From Mytilus trossulus (taxonomy: Eukaryota; Mollusca; Bivalvia; Mytilida; Mytilidae), in the NCBI RefSeq assembly GCF_036588685.1, contig NC_086375.1:36168566-36232565 (forward strand): a stretch of DNA of 64,000 bases, in the 5' to 3' direction. Within the stretch, counting starts at the first letter, position 1. Every line of letters starts with the position of its first letter. Position numbers and translations under genes: made by a program. The notes beneath the pieces were generated by a model that was not told the DNA's origin, did no database searches, and saw only the letters and a list, made by a program, of their open reading frames with translations. Positions 13,465-24,074 of this stretch are shown piece after piece.

Positions 13465-14712
13465 TATAGGAAAATATGCACTTTTTCACTGTACTTGTCA
13501 AAGTCCACACAATAATCACAAAACTCATTGCCTGTAAATGTTAATGTAAAGGAAGGATTTTGGAACCATTTAAAGCTGTTTTTTACACACATTTCTATCT
13601 TTAACTGCGGCTATCCAGGATGCACTCAGTGTACAGTGAGTGAAGCATGAAGTATTATATTATAAAAATCAGTTTTTGTGTCCAGATTGAAAGAAGCAAT
13701 AGAAATTACACTTGAGAGTTATGATATCAATGAAAGGCATAAATATTCTCCCCATTTACATCACATTTTGCACATATTTCTCCTCATAATGTATCAAATC
13801 ATATGAAAAAATGGATTACCTCCCTTTGACATAGTGTGTTTTTTTTTTTAGCGGTGTTCCCCATGTTAAGTTGTAGAACAAGTGGTAAATAAGCACTTTT
13901 CTTGTATTTTAACACTGGAATAATCTGACCGCATGAAGATATTCATTTATTTTTACACAACGCCTTGTGTTTCTTTATTTAAAGAATATACTAGACAAGT
14001 TTTCATGATTACAGGTCCTTCATCTATGAAACAAGTGTTGAAATGCTTGTAATTGGATTTTTATGTTAAATAATTGCTTTTAAATATTCTAAATTGTTAC
14101 TTCAATTTCCCAAATGTAAAGTTTGGTCATATCTTATCTTATTTTTTCATATTTGGCACTTTTTTCTACTTCAGTTCTGGCTGTCTAGTTTTGGCGAAGA
14201 ACCCATCCTGATGTTGGGGTAACAGGAATTTCTGCAGAGTGATTTTCAATGACATTTTTTGAAATTTACAAGTAATTAAAACACAAATTTAGTATAATGA
14301 AACATAATTATTGTTTTGTTTGGTATGAAACTGCTTTAAAAAGCCTTTGAAAAGTCTTTATGTGGTCTTTTCATGGTATTTAACCCAAAAATTCCATATA
14401 AGGAAAAAACTAACTAAGAGTACACCAAGACTTTAGTTTGTAGATGTACTTGCAATACTAGTCAAAGCAAACACAGAAAACAATGCATATTTATTAAACA
14501 TAGTATTTTACACCATTCTTTTAAAAACAGTTATTGCGCAACTTTATATACCAAATATACATTGGCCGCAGTATGGGCTGTAGTATGAATTTTGCTCTAT
14601 CTTTACAAATTCAGCATTTATGAAGGTTGTATTGAAACTGGAACTTGAAAATTGGATACATTACATGTTTATTACAAAAAAAGTTGGAAAAGAAGTACAA
14701 TAGTCTCTTATA

Positions 14713-15157
14713 GGGGTAAATTCAGTAAATAAATATACGTCATCAGGGACCGCCCATTTAGGGGAGAGCTTTCTGTATAACACTGAAGATATATGGTCTT
14801 CTGATTGGCAGATAATGTTTGTAATAAATATTTTTTGGTAGATGGATCAAAACTAGAGTTGATAAAAAAAAAAAAATGCTGAATGTACTATTTTTTTTCC
14901 CTTCAGGGTTGAAAAGTAATGGGGGTCAGTATGGGAATTCAGTGCGAATCTACATTGTTTGTAAACAAGGCCATGTGAATGCCCAAAAATGCCGCATGAC
15001 CCTATGTTTTTATTGTTGCAAAAGATAGGGCTACATTTGTACTTTCATGAATGATATATGAAAGATTTTAATTTCTAAAGGTAAATCAGGTATAAATTTA
15101 TTTCCACACATAGATTAGCATTAAAGTCAATGGGAGATTTTTTACTGAATTTACCCC
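14713..15157. mobile_element. E element copy 2
   Basis: It has the same 17-bp inverted repeats and TATA flanks as copy 1, and is 445 bp. It differs by a few bases (AGATTAGC for AGAATAGC near the end). Confidence 0.8.
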
Positions 15158-16404
15158 TATAGGAAAATATGCACTTTTTCACTGTACTTGTCAAAGTCCA
15201 CACAATAATCACAAAACTCATTGCCTGTAAATGTTAATGTAAAGGAAGGATTTTGGAACCATTTAAAGCTGTTTTTTACACACATTTCTATCTTTAACTG
15301 CGGCTATCCAGGATGCACTCAGTGTACAGTGAGTGAAGCATGAAGTATTATATTATAAAAATCAGTTTTTGTGTCCAGATTGAAAGAAGCAATAGAAATT
15401 ACACTTGAGAGTTATGATATCAATGAAAGGCATAAATATTCTCCCCATTTACATCACATTTTGCACATATTTCTCCTCATAATGTATCAAATCATATGAA
15501 AAAATGGATTACCTCCCTTTGACATAGTGTTTTTTTTTTTTAGCGGTGTTCCCCATGTTAAGTTATAGAACAAGTGGTAAATAAGCACTTTTCTTGTATT
15601 TTAACACTGGAATAATCTGACCGCATGAAGATATTCATTTATTTTTACACAACGCCTTGTGTTTCTTTATTTAAAGAATATACTAGACAAGTTTTCATGA
15701 TTACAGGTCCTTCATCTATGAAACAAGTGTTGAAATGCTTGTAATTGGATTTTTATGTTAAATAATTGCTTTTAAATATTCTAAATTGTTACTTCAATTT
15801 CCCAAATGTAAAGTTTGGTCATATCTTATCTTATTTTTTCATATTTGGCACTTTTTTCTACTTCAGTTCTGGCTGTCTAGTTTTGGCGAAGAACCCATCC
15901 TGATGTTGGGGTAACAGGAATTTCTGCAGAGTGATTTTCAATGACATTTTTTGAAATTTACAAGTAATTAAAACACAAATTTAGTATAATGAAACATAAT
16001 TATTGTTTTATTTGGTATGAAACTGCTTTAAAAAGCCTTTGAAAAGTCTTTATGTGGTCTTTTCATGGTATTTAACCCAAAAATTCCATATAAGGAAAAA
16101 ACTAACTAAGAGTACACCAAGACTTTAGTTTGTAGATGTACTTGCAATACTAGTCAAAGCAAACACAGAAAACAATGCATATTTATTAAACATAGTATTT
16201 TACACCATTCTTTTAAAAACAGTTATTGCGCAACTTTATATACCAAATATACATTGGCCGCAGTATGGGCTGTAGTATGAATTTTGCTCTATCTTTACAA
16301 ATTCAGCATTTATGAAGGTTGTATTGAAACTGGAACTTGAAAATTGGATACATTACATGTTTATTACAAAAAAAGTTGGAAAAGAAGTACAATAGTCTCT
16401 TATA

Positions 16405-16849
16405 GGGGTAAATTCAGTAAATAAATATACGTCATCAGGGACCGCCCATTTAGGGGAGAGCTTTCTGTATAACACTGAAGATATATGGTCTTCTGATTGG
16501 CAGATAATGTTTGTAATAAATATTTTTTGGTAGATGGATCAAAACTAGAGTTGATAAAAAAAAAAAAATGCTGAATGTACTATTTTTTTTCCCTTCAGGG
16601 TTGAAAAGTAATGGGGGTCAGTATGGGAATTCAGTGCGAATCTACATTGTTTGTAAACAAGGCCATGTGAATGCCCAAAAATGCCGCATGACCCTATGTT
16701 TTTATTGTTGCAAAAGATAGGGCTACATTTGTACTTTCATGAATGATATATGAAAGATTTTAATTTCTAAAGGTAAATCAGGTATAAATTTATTTCCACA
16801 CATAGATTAGCATTAAAGTCAATGGGAGATTTTTTACTGAATTTACCCC
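16405..16849. mobile_element. E element copy 3
   Basis: It is 445 bp with the same ends and flanks. It appears identical to copy 2 apart from tract-length changes. Confidence 0.8.
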
Positions 16850-18088
16850 TATAGGAAAATATGCACTTTTTCACTGTACTTGTCAAAGTCCACACAATAA
16901 TCACAAAACTCATTGCCTGTAAATGTTAATGTAAAGGAAGGATTTTGGAACCATTTAAAGCTGTTTTTTACACACATTTCTATCTTTAACTGCGGCTATC
17001 CAGGATGCACTCAGTGAGTGAAGCATGAAGTATTATATTATAAAAATCAGTTTTTGTGTCCAGATTGAAAGAAGCAATAGAAATTACACTTGAGAGTTAT
17101 GATATCAATGAAAGGCATAAATATTCTCCCCATTTACATCACATTTTGCACATATTTCTCCTCATAATGTATCAAATCATATGAAAAAATGGATTACCTC
17201 CCTTTGACATAGTGTGTTTTTTTTTTTAGCGGTGTTCCCCATGTTAAGTTGTAGAACAAGTGGTAAATAAGCACTTTTCTTGTATTTTAACACTGGAATA
17301 ATCTGACCGCATGAAGATATTCATTTATTTTTACACAACGCCTTGTGTTTCTTTATTTAAAGAATATACTAGACAAGTTTTCATGATTACAGGTCCTTCA
17401 TCTATGAAACAAGTGTTGAAATGCTTGTAATTGGATTTTTATGTTAAATAATTGCTTTTAAATATTCTAAATTGTTACTTCAATTTCCCAAATGTAAAGT
17501 TTGGTCATATCTTATCTTATTTTTTCATATTTGGCACTTTTTTCTACTTCAGTTCTGGCTGTCTAGTTTTGGCGAAGAACCCATCCTGATGTTGGGGTAA
17601 CAGGAATTTCTGCAGAGTGATTTTCAATGACATTTTTTGAAATTTACAAGTAATTAAAACCCAAATTTAGTATAATGAAACATAATTATTGTTTTATTTG
17701 GTATGAAACTGCTTTAAAAAGCCTTTGAAAAGTCTTTATGTGGTCTTTTCATGGTATTTAACCCAAAAATTCCATATAAGGAAAAAACTAACTAAGAGTA
17801 CACCAAGACTTTAGTTTGTAGATGTACTTGCAATACTAGTCAAAGCAAACACAGAAAACAATGCATATTTATTAAACATAGTATTTTACACCATTCTTTT
17901 AAAAACAGTTATTGCGCAACTTTATATACCAAATATACATTGGCCGCAGTATGGGCTGTAGTATGAATTTTGCTCTATCTTTACAAATTCAGCATTTATG
18001 AAGGTTGTATTGAAACTGGAACTTGAAAATTGGATACATTACATGTTTATTACAAAAAAAGTTGGAAAAGAAGTACAAGTCTCTTATA

Positions 18089-18536
18089 GGGGTAAATTCA
18101 GTAAATAAATATACGTCATCAGGGACCGCCCATTTAGGGGAGAGCTTTCTGTATAACACTGAAGTTATATGGTCTTCTGATTGGCAGATAATGTTTGTAA
18201 TAAATATTTTTTGGTAGATGGATCAAAACTAGAGTTGAAAAAAAAAAAAAAAAAATGCTGAATGTACTATTTTTTTTCCCTTCAGGGTTGAAAAGTAATG
18301 GGGGTCAGTATGGGAATTCAGTGCGAATCTACATTGTTTGTAAACAAGGCCATGTGAATGCCCAAAAATGCCGCATAACCCTATGTTTTTATTGTTGCAA
18401 AAGATAGGGCTACATTTGTACTTCCATGAATGATATATGAAAGATTTTAATTTCTAAAGGTAAATCAGGTATAAATTTATTTCCACACATAGATTTTCAT
18501 TAAAGTCAATGGGAGATTTTTTACTGAATTTACCCC
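18089..18536. mobile_element. E element copy 4 (rightmost)
   Basis: It is 448 bp with a longer poly(A) tract and private changes (GCATAACCC for GCATGACCC; AGATTTTCATT near the end). Its right flank is the retrotransposon at TATAGTAAG. Confidence 0.8.
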
Positions 18537-18540
18537 TATA

Positions 18541-19960
18541 GTAAGTGACGATGTTACTCTTTATTAAAGGCTTTTGCAAAGTCAATTATCATAAGATCTG
18601 TTTGTGTATTTGAATTGTTTATTGATTGAAGTTCTTAGATGAAGGAGGGAATTTGTGTTTCACAAGATCAGAAGGCTGAAAGACGTGTTGGAGGTTGTTA
18701 TTTGATTAAATATGTTCCATAATAAGTGACTTAATTATGTGCTCCATTAACGTGCAGCAAATACAAGTTTATGACAGAGGTCTATAATTTACCGCTTTAT
18801 GTTCTTGCCCTATTGTTATATGCTGGTGCGAATCTAGCATGTTTCCAGTTGTAAGGTATGATTCCAGTTATGTATGGTTTTTTTTTAAATTGACATAGAA
18901 TTGGTGCTATTTGTTTTTGAATTTCTTTCAGTAAGCGGCCACTGATGTTATCTGGGCCGATGTCTTTATGAGGTTTTGGCCTTAAGAGATTTTTGATCCC
19001 GTTTGATGTTATATGTAATTTACTGATTTAAGGATATGAACTGATGCCCTTGTTTGGTATTGGATCATTTGTTACTGGGTTAAAACAGATTGAAATTGTT
19101 CGTTTAAAATATTTGTTTTCTCTGTACCGTCTGTAACGATGGTGCCATTTTCGATATATTCACAGTAGGCATCCCTTTGTTCTTTTTGTACATGAGCTTT
19201 TATCTTTTTATATTTCTCAGTGTATTTGCTTCTTTTTTTTTTGGCCTTTCGTACAGCTTATTTTCCTTGGTTTTTTGACGCCTTAATCAGTTATACTCGG
19301 TCATCGGTGTTTGTTTTATAGGATATTGGATGGAATATTTCTTTCGACAGAGCTGATGAGTTTAGATTTAGATTGTTCTCATACCTATTTAGTGTCTAGA
19401 TAATCATAGGTGTCAGTTTTAATGTCCTCCCATAGTCAGCTGGGTTCATTGTACTCGTAAACTTTTTGTGCGTTTCCCTCCTTCTCTTAAACCAGATGTC
19501 TGCTAGCTGCTTCGGCATAGACAATATTATGGTTGCTTGAACCTATTGGTTGTATTGTAGTGACTTTTCTGATGTATGTTTGGTTGTTAATCATGATAAC
19601 ATCTAGTATACGGTCATTTCTTTTTGGTGTATTGACAATTTGATGTTAGTTGGTGCCATTCATTATATCTAAGAGATTTGGTGAAGTTATATGTCTGGTT
19701 TGCATGGTATTGTACATGAATTTAGACCAATCGATATGTCCAACGTTAAAATCATCACCCAACGATTATGGTTGCTTTTGATTTACTATTGATTAAATTT
19801 AGAGATTGATGGAGTTGCTCTAGAGACAAGCTTGTATCAGATGGTGGTCTGTAATAGGATGATATAAAGATGTTTTTTTTTAAGTCAGCGATATTGATTT
19901 CTGTCCAGACTCCTTCACATTCTATTTCTAGTTCTTATACCTCTGAATTTAACTACATAT
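18541..19960 (-). mobile_element. Degenerate non-LTR retrotransposon, 5' part (endonuclease and start of reverse transcriptase), left copy
   Basis: This continues the element split by the E/S block. On the minus strand it reads as broken endonuclease (YYRPPSDTSLSLEQLHQSL, then an NDRILDV region) followed by reverse transcriptase fragments (PHKDIGPDNISGRLLKEIQ). The 5' end is missing and many stops interrupt it, so it is dead. Confidence 0.68.
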
Positions 19961-21029
19961 CAAACATAAACAAAGATATTTACCAGCTTTAATTAATGTT
20001 CAGACGTTCATTTACAAAAGAATTATAATGTTTATAGTGTATCATTAATTTTCATTAAAACAGTAAATAATAACACAACCATGTCCAACTGAACCAAACT
20101 ACATGTATATGACAAAATTACTGTACTACACGTTTTTTGATATGACAAGGCTCCCCTTTTCGCATGACAATATCTTCGGAGAAAGTTTAAAGTTATTTAC
20201 CTATATGTGTACACGTTAAGGGTTATGGGTTCTTGTCGTTAGTTTCTTGATATTTTTTACAAACTGTGGAAGACACGTGTGAGTTTGTGTTTTTTTATTT
20301 TTTATCAGAAGTGGTCAGTTAATCGTTTTTGTTCACTTCTAGTTTAAGTAACGGTGTTTGTCATTCGTACGAAGGTTTTTTTTTTAACCGTAAATTAAAG
20401 GATAGGAGTTAATTAGCAATTGGACCTTCAAATCAATTTGCTGTCTATTTTTTTTTCTTTTCTGAAACAGTGATGGCCAATTTTATTCATAATAATTGAT
20501 GTTTTGTGGATTTATTTCTCTTTCTCTCTATTCTTGTAATGATGGCATGCATGTATAATGTAATTTTTTGGGTCATCAATCATAATTCTATTTGTTGTAT
20601 ACCTGTTCAAGTATGTTTTATAAATCTTTTGCATTAAAATTTTTGGTTTGTGCGTTTCTGACGAAGGTAGATCCCGATGGCACCCACATTTTAGAGTAGA
20701 TTTTTTAATACTAGAATACGCATCCGTGTGTTAATTTCAAACGTTTGATGCAAGCAACAATCATTTATGGAATGACTGTTATATTTCTCTGTATAGTAAG
20801 AAACTTTGATGCACTCTGAATAACGCGCGTAGCGGGTTATTTAACAGTGTGCACCATATTTTTTATGTTATTTCGAATAGTCAGAAAAAATATTACAGTC
20901 GTTTCTTATAATTTAATTCTAAATTCTATTTTGAACTGTAGGAAACCATGAAAAAACGTTGATGACGTCACAGTCACATGACTAAATTATGTCTATGGGC
21001 TGATAACAAAATAACGTTAGCCAATCAGA

Positions 21030-21376
21030 GAGCCGTGGTGTAGTGGTTAGTTCATCGTTCTACTAACACAAAGGTTCCTGGTTCGATTGCCGTTCGGGAT
21101 GAAAATTTCAGGAACTCAATTTTCGGCTCTCCCTTGACACCATTTGCGAGTATGGTCTTGAGGAAACGATGATAGTCCGTCGGAAGGGGACCTTAAATGG
21201 CTGACCCGTGTTTAGAGAGAGCCATATCTCTTGCACGTTAAAGACACCCTTGTAGATTTAGAAAAAGAGTAGGCATAAGCCACTACAAGGCACACTCGCA
21301 CCCGCAAAGTGGGAAGTGATTAATATAAGTTGCAAAACTTGTTTCCCAATCCACTATAAATAAATATTTTTAAACT
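21030..21376 (+). mobile_element. tRNA-derived SINE with target-site duplications
   Basis: The head (about 21030-21100) is tRNA-like, with an A-box-like GTGTAGTGGTTAG near 21038-21050 and a B box GGTTCGATTGC at 21080-21090. A central part contains CTTGCACGTTAAAGACACCC, a type of conserved core seen in animal SINEs. The tail is ATAAATAAATATTTTTAAA. The 7-bp AATCAGA occurs at 21023-21029 and 21377-21383. The right paralogous copy (about 55985) has one copy-like site (AACTAGA) and no SINE. Confidence 0.85.
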
Positions 21377-22285
21377 AATCAGAAGACGAGTTACATTCAA
21401 AATTGAATTATTGCTGAATATTGATATTCGTTTAAGACGTGTTAAGAAGCTGTGATATGATAGCCAGTGAGACAAAAACCAAACTGTTCAAATGATGCAG
21501 ATGTATTCAACCTAATGGAAACATTCCACCTTCAGCTATTAGCACAAATTTTACCGTAAAGTCAGCATTTAAATGCATCAAGTTGACAAGACAAAAATGA
21601 CGCAATTAAAACTAAAAAACCAACAACGATATTTTATACAAAATATTACCAGAAGCCAATAACAACGACTGAACTATAGGCACCTGACATATACATAGAT
21701 AATCTAAAGGGGTTACATATTTTTGTGAGCGCTCATCTCCTCCATAACTAGGGACAGTTGAGTATCAGCACAGCATTATGTTCTTCTATGCAGAGTTTTG
21801 TAAATTTGTTTGTCGTCTTTTTTCTTCTTTATTATATTGTAATCTTCTCTTCGTTGTAACTTGTGTCTTTTCTTTTAAATATAGATTAACAGAGTTAGTC
21901 TCACTTCGCTTCATATATGAGGAATACTCAAAGTATTGAGTGTAAGGAATGAATGAATCGTATTTTGTGAAAAAATTAAAGCCTACCATTGATTCAAACA
22001 AATCATCTGTAATAGTGATATTGAAAGCCGGATGGTAACCTAAAACTTCGTTATCTAAGTAATGTTGTCCTGATGGATATATGTCTCATTAGCACACCAT
22101 CTTATTATCAAGATGCTTGTTTTTTTTATTGACAAACTATTTGTTACGTTTAATGGTTGTGTTTTTTCAACAATCAGAATTTCAATGGATATCAACAGTA
22201 CTCTTTTATTTGTCGACTTGTTCTTTTGTTCCTATAAGGAAGACTTCATACAAGAGCTTTTCATGAAGAATGTAAAGACGCCAGT

Positions 22286-22358
22286 AACTGATGAGTCTTA
22301 TGTAGACGAAACGCGCGTCTGACGTTAAAAATTATAATCCTAGTACCTTTGATATCTT
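22286..22358 (+). mobile_element. Short repeat D insertion absent from the right paralogous copy
   Basis: About 73 bp carrying GAGTCTTATGTAGACGAAAC and CCTAGTACCTTTGATATC lies between CGCCAGT and TTTTACATG. In the right copy (about 57230-57245) these flanks are joined directly as CGCCAGTTTTACATG. The exact target duplication is ambiguous because of a T run. Confidence 0.6.
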
Positions 22359-23199
22359 TTTACATGAATAAAGTGCTTTTTCGGTAAGCATACTACATTA
22401 AAAAAAAATTGGAATGATCAGTTTACTTTGATTCAGAATAAGATGTCCGGATATGATTTTTTTTAGATATAACAGCTTGTCAAAAGTTGAATAATTATAG
22501 GATACTTTCGTTGACTTTAATTTGAGTTTTCAGAAAAATATTTTTGAAAATTGGTCTCATTTAATGCAAAAGTTTTATTTGCTAGTGGAGACAACAAATT
22601 CCGTAAACAAATTCTAGTAAAGCATAGATAGTTGCCAAATTTTGGTTTTATTTTACATATTATTTCTGTTTTTAACAATCAGATAATAACTACAGATCAA
22701 CAATATTCCGTTAGAATAAAGTTAGAAGGTATAGCAAAACCTCCAAACCAAATCTTTGTATCTACGAAGGAATTAAGTTTAGATTTCTACCAATTTGTGT
22801 TACTGAAATACCTAACTTCCAAATAATTGTTAAAAGATTGAATCCTTTTTGTTAACGTGTAAAAATGTCAAAATTTTCAATTTTACTTTTACATATCTTT
22901 TTTTGTTTTTTCCCGATATTATTTGACGAGTTCATGTTTCTATAATTATTCAAACAATATTATATTAAGATTATTGGGAACTAAGGTCTACATAAAATTT
23001 CATTGGGACACTGGAAAAAATGGATGTCGGGTAAATGCCTAGAAAACGACACCCTAAAAGCACATTAAAAACCAACTAGACAATCAGAAATTGATATACA
23101 ATCTCCATCTACAATCCATACCAATAATGTGTCTGTCATACCTAGATCCATTTAAATTTTAAAAGAGTAAACAGATACTTTATCAATGCTTAAAATTGT

Positions 23200-23210
23200 T
23201 TTATTTTATT
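23200..23210 (-). other. Poly(A) signals of gene B
   Basis: Two overlapping AATAAA hexamers on the minus strand (23205-23210 and 23200-23205) lie about 90 nt past the TGA stop, implying a short 3' UTR. Confidence 0.65.
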
Positions 23211-23300
23211 ATAAGTTTCACAACAATATCCAAAATATAAATTAAAAGTTAGTAATCACAGTTTGCTTTTTCATGGTATTTCAGAGTTTGAAATGTTCAT

Positions 23301-24074
23301 TCAACATCTATCTTGAACCTGCCATGCGTTTCCTAGAGCAAAAGCGTCGGATGTAATTTGTTTGTTTGGCATGATCATATCATCGTAACGTTCATGGTTC
23401 AGAGTACCAAGAAGTCCTCCTGTTTTACCAAAGTACCACTTGCTCAAATCAATGTCGACATTATTTACGGTTGGGTCGGATTTGACTTGGAACCCACGTC
23501 CTTCAATGAACACCTTACCATCTTCAGAGAAAACTGCAAATTCTGAAGATCTGTAAGGTAGATCCATAACTACACCGTCTACACTGACCTGCAAGAGAGA
23601 ACGTATGAAACGGTGAATTCTTTAGTTATGTTACAAACTACAATAGTGTACATGCAAAATGTAAATATCTAATTGAGTCATACAGACATGCAAAGTTAAC
23701 CTAAAAGCCATGTTGTTATCTTTTCACTTCTCGTACATGGATCACATGTTTAACATTCGCAATTGAGTCTTGCAAAGCATATCCGTGATATATATTTGTA
23801 GATTTTACACATAATGTTTCATATTTATGTACACATAGAACTATGTGGATATTCCTGTGGAGAACTATATTTACCTTTCCATTTGGTGATAATTGAACAT
23901 TTTGTTGGTGAGAAGTCAAGATTAACTTCTTCTTTTGTCTGCCCAAGTAGTTCAAGATGATACTGAAGTTGCCGTCTACAAAATCTCGTGCAAGAACGTA
24001 ACTACATCGACCACTGAAGTCAAATTCTTGACCATCGAAAGTTGTAAAGTGTCGGCCATGTACTTTTGCACTTG
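23301..24074 (-). CDS. Gene B exons 29-30: C-terminal von Willebrand factor type D domain
   Basis: Exons 23875-24074 and 23301-23588 encode residues 4815-4976. The motif VHGRHFTTFDGQEFDFSGRC followed by SYVLARDF is the start of a vWD domain. FEIEGRG-like, WYFGKTGGLLGTLNHE and NAWQVQDRC motifs complete it. The usual CGLCGN core is GGLLGTLN here, the cysteine-poor form found in invertebrate apolipophorins and vitellogenins. The protein ends three residues after WQVQ with a terminal Cys. This domain separates the product from vertebrate apoB, which lacks it. Gene C carries the same pair of exons at 58679-58878 and 58106-58393. Confidence 0.9.

Larger units (their letters stand above)
13465..18088. 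repeat. Three S spacers of the E/S array
   Basis: S1 is 13465-14712, S2 is 15158-16404 and S3 is 16850-18088. Each begins TATAGGAAAATATGCAC and ends with CTCTTATA. S3 lacks an 8-bp GTACAGTG-type segment after CACTCAGT and two bases near its end. I recognise no gene, RNA or known element in S. Confidence 0.78.
13016..18540. mobile_element. Composite insertion block: four E elements and three S spacers (E-S-E-S-E-S-E) with TATA target duplication
   Basis: The block 13020-18536 is flanked by TATA (13016-13019 and 18537-18540). The right paralogous copy has a single TATA (53513-53516) joining the same retrotransposon flanks, so this is a clean insertion relative to that copy. Inside, E units of 445, 445, 445 and 448 bp alternate with S spacers of about 1.24 kb. 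The period is 1693, 1692 and 1684 bp. Units differ by only a few bases and poly(A) length changes, so amplification is recent. No protein-coding gene is seen in either E or S. Confidence 0.88.
19961..23199. other. Intergenic region between the old retrotransposon and gene B 3' end, no gene seen
   Basis: Apart from the SINE (21030-21376) and the short repeat D (22286-22358) I see AT-rich sequence with short open frames that are not shared in frame with the right copy. A stretch at about 23010-23130 (ATGGATGTCGGGTA, GACGACACCCTAAAAGCACA) is shared with the right copy and looks like an old repeat fragment. Confidence 0.55.

Noticed and set aside
13020..18536. LTR retrotransposon interpretation of the E-S-E structure (E as long terminal repeats)
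   Set aside because: E ends are GGGG...CCCC with 17-bp inverted repeats rather than TG...CA. S has no gag/pol, and TATA flanks every E, including internal ones, which LTR structure does not predict.
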